The position numbers and the translations under genes were made by a program. A stretch of DNA of 6,048 nucleotides from Parcubacteria group bacterium CG11_big_fil_rev_8_21_14_0_20_41_14 (GTDB lineage Bacteria > Patescibacteriota > Patescibacteriia > UBA2169): positions 1-6,048 of the forward strand of contig PCVT01000063.1 of NCBI GenBank assembly GCA_002787075.1, given 5' to 3'. Every line of letters begins with the position of its first letter. The first letter of the stretch is position 1. Shown piece after piece: positions 1-5,987 of the stretch. Below the pieces are notes generated by a model. That model saw only the letters and a list, made by a program, of their open reading frames with translations, searched no databases and was not told the DNA's origin.

Positions 1-1608
1 GCTATCCCTGGTCTTTTGCATAATCCGAGCATTACTTCCATCGAGGAAAACCACAAAGTTGAGGCGACCGCCATCACATACGATACGGAATACTCAAACG
101 CGTGGGGCGTTGAAAGAATAGAGAGCGGTGTTGGCCATGAACAAAACTACAAAGGACAGGGCGTAAAAATCGGCATCATCGACTCTGGCATAAACTACAT
201 GCACCCAGACCACTCCTCAAACTACAAAGGCGGATATGATTTTTACTATTACGACCTTGACCCGATGGATGTGTACGGCCACGGCACGCATGTAGCCGGA
301 ACGGCATGTGCGGCGGACAACGACAACGGTGGGACAAGTCCAAAACTTGGTGTCGTCGGTGTTGCACCAGAATGCGATTTGTACTCACTTCGCGTACTGA
401 ATGACGACGGTGTCGGATACGAAAGCGACATCATCTCGGCAATCGAATGGTCGCTCGGACGCGAAGTCACGTTGCTCCCGTGGGGAGATACGCTCGGAAC
501 GACTACGCAGGGAGTCAGAATGGACGTGGTGAATTTGAGTCTCGGCAGTAGCCAAGCGTATTCTCAGGCGGGAGAGCAGGCATTTGCGGAAGCGGCCAAT
601 GAAGGACTCGTCATCGTAGCAGCGGCCGGGAACTCCGGGAATCCTGCTGGAAAAGGAACCAACACCATTTACCCTGCAAATTACGAATCGGTGATAGCAG
701 TAGGAGCAACAAAACAGGGTGACACGAGAGCCTCTTTCTCAAGCACTGGTCCGAATGTTGAGCTGGTTGCGCCAGGAGAATCAGTCTACTCTACATGGAA
801 CGACGATCAGGGGTATTACGATCCTCAACCAGTTTGCACAGGAACGCTGACAGATATAAACGGCGACGGACAACCGGACGGTGAGTGCTACAAGTACGGG
901 TCAGGAACCTCCATGGCATCTCCGCATGTTGCTGGTGTCGCAGCACTCCTTATCGGCTCTGGTCTCGTGCACGATGCGAACGGGAACGGTGTCGGAGATG
1001 AGGTACGAGCACTTATGAACTCCACGGCGATTGATTTGGGTGCGGCCGGACGTGATGATAAGTACGGCTTCGGTCTCGTAAATGTGAATAATGCGCTTAG
1101 CGCAGTAACGCCAGTAGCGACAGGAGTCCTCGACGGATTTGTGACGGACGACTCTTCGAATCCAATTGAAGGCGCAACGGTGACTGCCGGAGTATACTCG
1201 GCGACAACGGACACGACTGGCTACTACTTCATAAACGATATCGCAATCGGTTCGTACTCAGTGACTGCCAGCGCATCCGGCTACTCCGCCGCTTCTTCTG
1301 ATGCAACCATTACCGAAAACACGACCACTAGTGTGAACTTCGGACTCACGACAGCGCCTGTTGCTGACATTACGCTCTCCGCTGTTGGATACAAAGTTAA
1401 AGGAGTTATGAAAGCCGACCTATCGTGGAATGGTGCGGCGTCGGTAAGTGTAGATGTGTATCGAAATGGGATTATAATTGTGCCAGCAACAGTAAACGAC
1501 GGAGCTTACGCAGACAATATCAACCAGAAAGGGAGCGGAACATTCACCTATAAAATCTGCGAAGCGGGAACAAGTGTGTGTTCAAATGAGTCTGTAGTTG
1601 CGTTCTAA
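1..1608 (+). CDS. Secreted subtilisin-family (S8) serine protease, 5' end cut by window edge
   Basis: Extracellular endopeptidase of the subtilase family. The frame is open from nt 1, so the gene starts outside the window and the TTG at 16 is not a real start. Counting codon 1 at nt 1, residues 1-24 resemble the end of an inhibitor I9 propeptide (NPSITSIEENHKVEA). The catalytic Asp is D61 (IGIIDSG), His is H94 (GHGTHVAG), the oxyanion Asn is N211 (AAGNSG) and Ser is S304 (GTSMASPHVAG), so the triad is intact. Two DxNxDG/DxNxNG loops (285-293 and 325-333) look like calcium sites on either side of the catalytic Ser; the first is bracketed by C279 and C296. Residues about 375-452 resemble a carboxypeptidase-regulatory-like beta-sandwich, and about 455-535 a further Ig/Fn3-like domain with C520 and C527. 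No C-terminal anchor or sorting motif is visible. Secretion is inferred, since the signal peptide lies outside the window. Confidence 0.95.
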   Translation, partial: AIPGLLHNPSITSIEENHKVEATAITYDTEYSNAWGVERIESGVGHEQNYKGQGVKIGIIDSGINYMHPDHSSNYKGGYDFYYYDLDPMDVYGHGTHVAGTACAADNDNGGTSPKLGVVGVAPECDLYSLRVLNDDGVGYESDIISAIEWSLGREVTLLPWGDTLGTTTQGVRMDVVNLSLGSSQAYSQAGEQAFAEAANEGLVIVAAAGNSGNPAGKGTNTIYPANYESVIAVGATKQGDTRASFSSTGPNVELVAPGESVYSTWNDDQGYYDPQPVCTGTLTDINGDGQPDGECYKYGSGTSMASPHVAGVAALLIGSGLVHDANGNGVGDEVRALMNSTAIDLGAAGRDDKYGFGLVNVNNALSAVTPVATGVLDGFVTDDSSNPIEGATVTAGVYSATTDTTGYYFINDIAIGSYSVTASASGYSAASSDATITENTTTSVNFGLTTAPVADITLSAVGYKVKGVMKADLSWNGAASVSVDVYRNGIIIVPATVNDGAYADNINQKGSGTFTYKICEAGTSVCSNESVVAF

Positions 1609-1630
1609 ATCTTAGCGAAAAAAGAAATAA

Positions 1631-1668
1631 CAAAACTGGCGATTGTTCAATCGCCAGTTTTGTTTTTA
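1631..1668. terminator. Bidirectional intrinsic terminator between convergent genes
   Basis: CAAAACTGGCGATTG (1631-1645) is exactly complementary to CAATCGCCAGTTTTG (1648-1662), separated by two bases; in RNA this gives about 14 bp with a 4-nt loop. On the + strand it is followed by TTTTT (1663-1667), ending the protease transcript. On the - strand it is followed by the complement of 1618-1630, which is very T-rich, so it can also end the leftward terminase transcript whose stop codon lies about 30 nt upstream. Confidence 0.92.
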
Positions 1669-1690
1669 TGTGTTGATCCGTCAAGGGTTG

Positions 1691-3211
1691 CTACCACAAC
1701 CCGCTGCGCTCAAACTGTTCGTATCCTGCGGGAGACCAATTTCGCTCTCCTTCTTCCCAACGGTCGCTTGTCCTTGGTACGAAGACAATGGTGCTCGGTG
1801 GTTGTTCGTCGAATTGTATTGCGTGGTGCGCGATGATGGTGAAGGCATCCACGAGGTCGTCGTGCCGCTCCGCGCCGAAGCCAACAATTTGCTGTACTAA
1901 TTCTTCCGCACCGTGTCGTGGAAATATAATCCTTCCGGTCTGTATCATCGTCGCGATGCTCATGAGGCGTGATCGTTTATCACCGTTCACTTTTACTCCG
2001 GTGACATTGAACGAATCGTGCAGGAGTTGGTCTATTACCGCTTTCTGATACCCGACTTCCTCGACAAGCAGGTAGCTTGAGTGAGTCTGTCTGTTCGCAT
2101 TACTGATTTCTTTGATTTTCGTAATTGTATCGGGGAAACCCATGCGCTTGTTGATGATGTTAGGCAGGATGTAGATGAAGAAGCCCTTCTCGTCTTTGTA
2201 GAAAAGCGCGCTGACGATGGCTGTGTAGTCGGCCGTATCTCTCTCCGATATGGCGAGATCGACGCCCGTGAAGATGCCACTGTAGCAACTTTTCCTCGCG
2301 GGGAGGTCATCGTAGTACTGGATCCACTCCCGGTGAATGACCTGGTCCTCAGTGGGAATAATGCGGAGCAGGTACTCTCTCTGCCAGGCAACATCGTTGC
2401 CGCTTTTTCGTCTTTCCTCATCGATGGCTTCCTGTGTTGGATATTTCCCAGGCCAGAGAACCTGCTCGTGTTCGTCAATGAGCGGGTACGCCTTGAAGAT
2501 GCCATCACGCTGGCCCTCGTCGATATCGCGCTTCAAGTGCATAACGAGTGAGTCATCGTGGAGGAGGTTGCCGACCACGATGGTGCGGGTCGGTTGGTCT
2601 CCGACCGGGATGACTTCGCCTGTGAACCAGTTGTACGTTTTCTGCCTACTCTCGCGCGTCTTTACCGACGCCAGATCCTCAACGTCGTCGCAGATGATGA
2701 GGTCGGGACGGTACTGGTTGTGGCGAAGACCACGGATACTTTGCTCGGTCGAGACGGCGGTAATGCGTGCATTCTTCTGCGGGAAGACAAGCGACGAGAC
2801 ACCCCACTCAGCGCCTTCCTCTTTGAACGGCCCCAAGTCGCTTTGCAGGAGATGGTTGCTCTCAAGCTCACGCTTTAGGTTCGTCATGTGTTGCTTCGCC
2901 TGGTTCTGTGTCTGGCAGACGACAAGGACGAACTTCTTTTGCTGAATGCCGAGCATTGCCCACAGTGAGTACGAGAGGGTAACGAGTGTGGATTTCCCGG
3001 ATCCACGAAACGCGACGATGATCGCGAGCTTGTTCGCCTGATCTTCGGTGATGCGGAAGATGTCTTTTTGGAACTCTGCGATTTCGTAGGTAACGTAATG
3101 GGCGAGGTATACGTGGAAGAACAGCAAGTGGCTTTTTCGCGTGACCGCCTGCCGGACCAGGCGGTCTTTCGCAATCACTTCGAATATCGCCGTGTCATTC
3201 TCTGGATTCAT
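1691..3211 (-). CDS. terL: Phage terminase large subunit (ATPase and nuclease)
   Basis: DNA-packaging motor: pumps phage DNA into the prohead by ATP hydrolysis and cuts concatemers. Numbered from the ATG at 3211 (506 aa, a usual length for TerL). The N-terminal ATPase has Walker A FRGSGKST (68-75), Walker B LIICDD followed by VED (171-179) and a coupling motif around VVGN (212-215). The C-terminal RNase H-like nuclease carries its acidic residues in TGVDLA (D318), LLVEEVG (E384/E385) and ERHDDLVDAF (D451/D452, D455). Both activities look intact. An in-frame TTG at 3220 would add three residues; ATG is preferred and leaves a 17-nt overlap with the terS end. No clear Shine-Dalgarno is seen, so translation probably depends on coupling. 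It is the last gene of the operon; the usual next gene, portal, is absent and a terminator follows. Confidence 0.94.
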   Translation of the reverse strand: MNPENDTAIFEVIAKDRLVRQAVTRKSHLLFFHVYLAHYVTYEIAEFQKDIFRITEDQANKLAIIVAFRGSGKSTLVTLSYSLWAMLGIQQKKFVLVVCQTQNQAKQHMTNLKRELESNHLLQSDLGPFKEEGAEWGVSSLVFPQKNARITAVSTEQSIRGLRHNQYRPDLIICDDVEDLASVKTRESRQKTYNWFTGEVIPVGDQPTRTIVVGNLLHDDSLVMHLKRDIDEGQRDGIFKAYPLIDEHEQVLWPGKYPTQEAIDEERRKSGNDVAWQREYLLRIIPTEDQVIHREWIQYYDDLPARKSCYSGIFTGVDLAISERDTADYTAIVSALFYKDEKGFFIYILPNIINKRMGFPDTITKIKEISNANRQTHSSYLLVEEVGYQKAVIDQLLHDSFNVTGVKVNGDKRSRLMSIATMIQTGRIIFPRHGAEELVQQIVGFGAERHDDLVDAFTIIAHHAIQFDEQPPSTIVFVPRTSDRWEEGERNWSPAGYEQFERSGLW

Positions 3212-3599
3212 AGTCTTCAAGATTTAGCTTTGCGAGCGTGAGCGCCTTTCGGACGAGCTCCTTCTGCTCGTCCGACATTTCCTGGATGGTGTTGATTGTG
3301 CCTTCGATCTGCACTCTCGTCCGGTATGCCGGATGGTGGTGCTTGAGCCACGACATAATCGCGCTCATGTTCCGGTCTTTGACTGCGGAGATGAGCTGCG
3401 ACTCTGCGAGATCATTCACGAGGAGCTGGCCATCGAGGAGCGCTTCATCGACCTTTTTCGCGAACTCATTGTCCTCGTTCTTCCAGCGGTAGAAGGACAT
3501 GCGGGAGATGTTCAACTTTTCGCACGCGATTTGGATGATCGGCGTTTTCCGGAGCTGCTCGACGATCGTGTTCTTGAGTTCGTCGCTTTTCTTCAGCAT
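3195..3599 (-). CDS. terS: Terminase small subunit-like DNA-binding protein
   Basis: Likely recognises the packaging site on phage DNA and delivers it to TerL. The protein has 134 aa, within the small range typical of TerS. Residues about 20-40 (PIIQIACEKLNISRMSFYRW) form a helix-turn-helix of the kind seen in TerS N-termini. It is followed by a helical region (about 45-90, containing NMSAIMSWLKHHHP) and a charged helical tail, as expected for an oligomerising TerS core. The motif with MSAIMSWLKHHHPAYR is typical of small phage terminase/HTH proteins. The ATG at 3599 overlaps the end of the upstream methyltransferase by 7 nt (ATG inside CTATGCTGA), and the gene runs 17 nt into terL. The assignment rests on HTH, size and position next to terL; sequence divergence in this family is high. 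Confidence 0.82.
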   Translation of the reverse strand: MLKKSDELKNTIVEQLRKTPIIQIACEKLNISRMSFYRWKNEDNEFAKKVDEALLDGQLLVNDLAESQLISAVKDRNMSAIMSWLKHHHPAYRTRVQIEGTINTIQEMSDEQKELVRKALTLAKLNLEDYESRE

Positions 3600-4366
3600 A
3601 GGCGTTTCGCTTTAAGGCCGGAGAGTTTCTCCCACCGCTTGATGATCGTCTTGCAGTACTCGGGATCGAGTTCGATACCGAAGCACCGCCGTTTGATCTG
3701 TTCGCACGCCAAGAGCGTCGTGCCGCTACCGAGAAAGCCGTCGAAGACCACGTCGCCGATGTCGGTTGAGTTTAAGACGAGGCGGCGAATGAGGCCTTCG
3801 GGCTTCGTGGTCGGGTGGAACTTGCTTTTGTGAGGGCGAGGATAGAACAAGACCGACTTGTCCTTGGAGCGTCTGAAGCAGTGCGTACCATACCAGCCGT
3901 AGATGATGAGTTCGTGCTGTGGTGCGTAGTCCAGCCGTCCGATCACCGACTGCTGTTTTACCCAGATCAGCATCTGTGCAACTTTGAGTCCGGCATCAAG
4001 CATGCCGTCCCGAAGCGACCAGACCATTTTGTCGCTGTTGAAGATGTACGTGCTGTTTTTCTGTGCAAGATACGGCACGACCGCTTCGAGCCACTCTTTG
4101 CTGAACTGACGATACTCGTGGTTGGACTGCAGGTGGTCATTCGCGATTTCTTTGTCCTTGGAGAGCGTGCGAAAGTTACGCTTGGCTTCTACCACCGCGA
4201 CGCCGTACGGTGGGTCCGTGCAAATAAGCCTGATGCGCTCATCATCAAGAAGCGCCTTCATGAGTTTCGGATCACGGCAATCGCCCTCTGCGAGGCGGTG
4301 ATCGCCAAGTTGCCAAATGGTGCCGTTAAGCGACTTTCTTTGCTTTGCTTCCGGTGAGTTTTTCAT
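3593..4366 (-). CDS. DNA methyltransferase, beta-class (N6-adenine or N4-cytosine), no fused domain
   Basis: S-adenosylmethionine-dependent DNA amino-methyltransferase, 257 aa. The catalytic motif IV TDPPYG (50-55) comes before the SAM-binding motif I FDGFLGSGTT (208-217), with HPTTKP (184-189) just ahead of it; this order defines the beta class. Residues about 60-180 between them hold the target-recognition region. The opening GTIWQLGDHRLAEGD is the usual lead-in to this domain, so the protein is essentially a bare methyltransferase. The ATG at 4366 sits out of frame inside the end of the upstream methyltransferase gene (41-nt overlap). The two proteins share a C-terminal pattern (EKLTGSKAKK versus EKLSGLKAKR) and LLACEQ/LLVACEQ after motif I, suggesting distant paralogues. 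Motifs cannot decide between adenine and cytosine. No restriction endonuclease is adjacent, so it is an orphan, probably protecting or marking phage DNA. Confidence 0.93.
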   Translation of the reverse strand: MKNSPEAKQRKSLNGTIWQLGDHRLAEGDCRDPKLMKALLDDERIRLICTDPPYGVAVVEAKRNFRTLSKDKEIANDHLQSNHEYRQFSKEWLEAVVPYLAQKNSTYIFNSDKMVWSLRDGMLDAGLKVAQMLIWVKQQSVIGRLDYAPQHELIIYGWYGTHCFRRSKDKSVLFYPRPHKSKFHPTTKPEGLIRRLVLNSTDIGDVVFDGFLGSGTTLLACEQIKRRCFGIELDPEYCKTIIKRWEKLSGLKAKRLC

Positions 4367-5600
4367 AGCGTCGTATGATTAAGTCTACGAATATTGGCTC
4401 GCGTTCGACCAAGTACGCGGAGCGTTTGAGTTGTTCGCATGCCACGAGCAAGCTGCCCGATCCGGCGAAGCAATCCAGGATGATTGCTCCCGGCTTTGTG
4501 CACCGGCGGAGCGCCTTCTCATGAAGTTGCGGCGGCTTCTCGGTTGGGTGCTCGTAGTTGGCTCCGCTCAATCTCTTCACCATCCAAATGTCGATTAAGT
4601 CGAGGATGTCTTCAAGCGTGCGGTTGCCCGTGCCGATCTCTTTGTTGAGCACCTCGGAGAAGTTCAACGTCTTCTCGGAGAGGAAGGGCTTGCCGGTCGT
4701 GCCGTACACGCACGGCTCGTACTGCTTGTTGAAGGCGACTTGCGGCGTGGGTGTGGAGTTATTTTTGATCCACAAACAGACGCGCTTGCTGGCGATGCCG
4801 AGTTCGGCGTAGAGCGTCTGCAGGAGCCAGATGTACTTTTGATCGCAGTACGTGAAGATGTGCGCGTCTTTTTCTAGAACGGCGAGCGCGTTTTGTAGAG
4901 CGGCTTTCAGAAATTCCTTGTACTCCGTGTCCGACTTCGCGTCATTGACCGTGCCACCGTAGTTACCGTTGCCACCGATACCTTTGTCGTACGAGAGGCC
5001 GATGTTGTAAGGCGGGTCGGTGAGAACCGTGCTCGCTTTCTTTCCGTCCATGAGCTTCTTCACGACTGCGGGATCGGTACTGTCGCCGCAGATAAGGCGG
5101 TGCGTGCCGAGCTCGTAGAGGTCGCCGAGCTTGGAAGTCGGTGTCTTGATTTTCTCAAGCTCTTTTTCAACGTCGAACTCGTCGTCTTCAACTTCGAGGT
5201 CGTCGAAGATGTGGGTGAGGTCGGTGTCGTCGAAGCCGCTCACAAGGAGCGTCTCGATGTCGAAGTTGTCCGCGAGTGCCTGCCAGTCCCAGTCGCCGTG
5301 AATGCGGTTGCTCGAGAGCAGGTACTGGTCGTACTCCTTCTCCGTGAGCTTGCGGTTTGGAATCCGCACCGGAATCGTGTCGTGCTCGCGGCCGAGAAGC
5401 TTCAAGACCATGAGCCGCTGATGGCCCGCGATGACTTTGTTGTCGAGATCGACCACGGGGAGCTCAACGAGATCAAACTTCTTGAGGGAGCGCTTCAGAT
5501 CCTCAGTCTGCTTCGGACTCATCGTCCGAGGATTTTTAATGTTGGGCACCAAGTCGGATATTTTTTTATCGACCGTGCGCCAGGTGAGTTGTGTACTCAT
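4326..5600 (-). CDS. ParB-like domain fused to beta-class DNA methyltransferase
   Basis: Two-part protein of 424 aa. Residues about 12-100 form a ParB/sulfiredoxin-like domain with ISDLVPNIKNPR, a central IAGHQRL (58-63) and a following SSNRIHGDWDW segment, as in many phage ParB-methylase fusions. An acidic linker (about 124-150, rich in D and E) leads to the methyltransferase, which starts near LGTHRLICGDS (164-174). Motif IV is TDPPYNIG (194-201), HPTEKP is at 351-356 and SAM motif I is LDCFAGSGS (375-383): beta class, N6-adenine or N4-cytosine. The frame stays open upstream to a TTG at 5684, but those 28 codons run through a terminator-like hairpin and do not look like protein, so the ATG at 5600 is chosen. 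No Shine-Dalgarno precedes it. First gene of the leftward operon; likely phage DNA modification, with the ParB-like part perhaps binding or nicking DNA. Confidence 0.93.
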   Translation of the reverse strand: MSTQLTWRTVDKKISDLVPNIKNPRTMSPKQTEDLKRSLKKFDLVELPVVDLDNKVIAGHQRLMVLKLLGREHDTIPVRIPNRKLTEKEYDQYLLSSNRIHGDWDWQALADNFDIETLLVSGFDDTDLTHIFDDLEVEDDEFDVEKELEKIKTPTSKLGDLYELGTHRLICGDSTDPAVVKKLMDGKKASTVLTDPPYNIGLSYDKGIGGNGNYGGTVNDAKSDTEYKEFLKAALQNALAVLEKDAHIFTYCDQKYIWLLQTLYAELGIASKRVCLWIKNNSTPTPQVAFNKQYEPCVYGTTGKPFLSEKTLNFSEVLNKEIGTGNRTLEDILDLIDIWMVKRLSGANYEHPTEKPPQLHEKALRRCTKPGAIILDCFAGSGSLLVACEQLKRSAYLVEREPIFVDLIIRRYEKLTGSKAKKVA

Positions 5601-5616
5601 ATGTTTATTGCTGTTA

Positions 5617-5653
5617 ATGAATAAAGGCCAATCGCTACGGTGCGATTGGCCTT
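5617..5653 (-). terminator. Leader hairpin 2, terminator-like
   Basis: AAGGCCAATCGC (5624-5635) and GCGATTGGCCTT (5642-5653) are a perfect 12-bp inverted repeat with a 6-nt loop. On the - strand the stem ends in TT and runs into TATTCATT, a T-rich but interrupted tail; on the + strand no T-tract follows. It lies between the promoter and the ATG at 5600. It may be a weak terminator/attenuator or an mRNA-stabilising stem. Confidence 0.6.
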
Positions 5654-5673
5654 GGTTGAGATCTTTCTCGACT

Positions 5674-5720
5674 AAAAAAGACAAGCAACTCGGGCCGCTT
5701 ACGCGCCGTATTTGCCTGTC
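5674..5720 (-). terminator. Leader hairpin 1, intrinsic terminator
   Basis: Read on the - strand, GACAGGCAA (5720-5712) pairs with TTGCTTGTC (5688-5680), nine pairs with one G-U, and is immediately followed by TTTTTT (5679-5674). Inside, GGCGC-GTAA-GCG-CC can form a second stem with a GNRA-type loop and one bulged G. It starts only about 25 nt after the predicted transcription start, so a default transcript would be about 70 nt. Confidence 0.68.
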
Positions 5721-5731
5721 TCAATGGACAT
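5699..5731 (-). CDS. Possible 10-codon leader peptide
   Basis: ATG at 5731 opens a frame encoding MSIETGKYGA that ends in TAA within the GTAA apical loop of leader hairpin 1. It begins about 14 nt after the predicted transcription start and has no clear Shine-Dalgarno. A ribosome on it would cover the 5' arm of the terminator, so it could act in attenuation. Short ORFs occur by chance; support is positional only. Confidence 0.22.
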   Translation of the reverse strand: MSIETGKYGA

Positions 5732-5751
5732 TAGTATTCGATTGTTCTTCC

Positions 5752-5781
5752 ATTATGTTCCTCTCGTACGGGACGTGTCAA
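5752..5781 (-). promoter_or_regulatory. Sigma-70-type promoter for the methylase-terminase operon
   Basis: On the - strand a perfect -35 TTGACA (5781-5776) is followed after 18 bp by CATAAT (5757-5752), five of six matches to TATAAT. Predicted start is near 5745, giving a leader of about 145 nt to the ATG at 5600. This is the only strong promoter I see facing the operon. Confidence 0.72.
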
Positions 5782-5806
5782 TGTGGAAAGCGAAAAACTG
5801 TGGAGC

Positions 5807-5820
5807 ATATAGTTCTATAT
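5807..5820. repeat. AT-rich dyad upstream of the operon promoter
   Basis: ATATAG (5807-5812) and CTATAT (5815-5820) form a 6-bp inverted repeat around TT. It sits about 26 bp upstream of the leftward -35 box, where an activator site or UP-like element could be. The elements inside it resemble -10 boxes, but no matching -35 was found at suitable spacing. Confidence 0.35.
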
Positions 5821-5828
5821 TCCATTCG

Positions 5829-5878
5829 CATTGTGACAGCCCGAAAATGCCGAATTGGTGTAACATAGTGTCACAATG
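5829..5878. repeat. 10-bp inverted repeat with 30-nt spacer, possible operator
   Basis: CATTGTGACA (5829-5838) is exactly complementary to TGTCACAATG (5869-5878). The spacer holds two CCGAA copies nine bases apart and TAACAT, a poor -10 with no good -35. It lies between the leftward promoter and the structured segment to the right, a natural place for a regulator controlling either direction. It could also be the foot of a long hairpin. Confidence 0.55.
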
Positions 5879-5885
5879 AGATATG

Positions 5886-5942
5886 GAGACCCTACCTAAG
5901 AGCGTCAGAGTCTCGGACGGAAAGCGCCTCAAGAACCCTTAC
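5886..5942 (+). other. Non-coding segment with weak stems, 5' part of putative structured RNA
   Basis: No ORF is supported here. GAGAC (5886-5890) can pair with GTCTC (5910-5914), and GCGCC (5924-5928) with GGTGC (5943-5947, one G-U), the latter competing with the pseudoknot stem that follows. I recognise no tRNA, tmRNA, RNase P, SRP RNA or familiar riboswitch core. Strand is chosen because the neighbouring pseudoknot is sterically feasible only on +. Confidence 0.3.
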
Positions 5943-5975
5943 GGTGCCTCATTGCTGGGGCACCAGACCTAAGAG
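5894..5975. repeat. Direct repeat ACCTAAGAG, two copies 73 bp apart
   Basis: ACCTAAGAG occurs at 5894-5902 and 5967-5975, the second inside the long loop of the putative pseudoknot. The flanks are also similar (CGTCAG versus GCCAG). It could be a paired protein-binding site or a vestige of duplication of the structured unit. Confidence 0.4.
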
Positions 5976-5987
5976 GCCAGCAATGAG
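5943..5987 (+). ncRNA. Candidate H-type pseudoknot or switching hairpin pair
   Basis: GGTGCC (5943-5948) pairs with GGCACC (5959-5964), enclosing the ten-base loop TCATTGCTGG (5949-5958). All ten loop bases are complementary to CCAGCAATGA (5977-5986), which gives either a pseudoknot with a 12-nt connecting loop or an alternative 11-bp hairpin (5948-5958 with 5977-5987) that excludes the first. On + the connecting loop spans the 6-bp stem, which is feasible; on - it would have to span 10 bp with no linker. The second strand ends at an ATG (5983) of a 7-codon ORF (MSVNLAL) preceded by AAGAGG, so the fold could also hide a ribosome site. The downstream gene, if any, lies outside the window. Confidence 0.42.

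Noticed and set aside
16..18. TTG as the start of the protease.
   Set aside because: The frame is open to nt 1 and encodes the end of an I9-like propeptide, so the true start lies upstream of the window.
2081..2551. Long + strand open frames opposite terL and the methyltransferases.
   Set aside because: They are antisense shadows of well-supported genes with intact catalytic motifs and show no protein family features.
1638..5651. GCGATTG present in both the hairpin at 1631-1662 and the one at 5624-5653, as possible attachment sites flanking the cassette.
   Set aside because: Only seven bases are shared, the loop is on opposite sides of the core, and there is no integrase or tRNA nearby. Both are better explained as terminator stems.
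5601..5684. N-terminal extension of the ParB-methyltransferase from a TTG at 5684.
   Set aside because: It would translate through the T6 tract and a perfect 12-bp hairpin, begins with a rare start codon, and the ParB-like domain starts naturally after the ATG at 5600.
5758..5770. On the - strand GTACGAGAGGAAC matches the core of the 23S rRNA sarcin-ricin loop.
   Set aside because: Neither flank continues as 23S rRNA, the closing stem is imperfect, and the bases fall in the spacer of a good promoter. Coincidence is the simplest reading.
5431..5868. 145-codon + strand open frame crossing the promoter region.
   Set aside because: It lies opposite the ParB-methyltransferase gene and the leader, is rich in Cys and Arg runs typical of antisense frames, and has no domain likeness.
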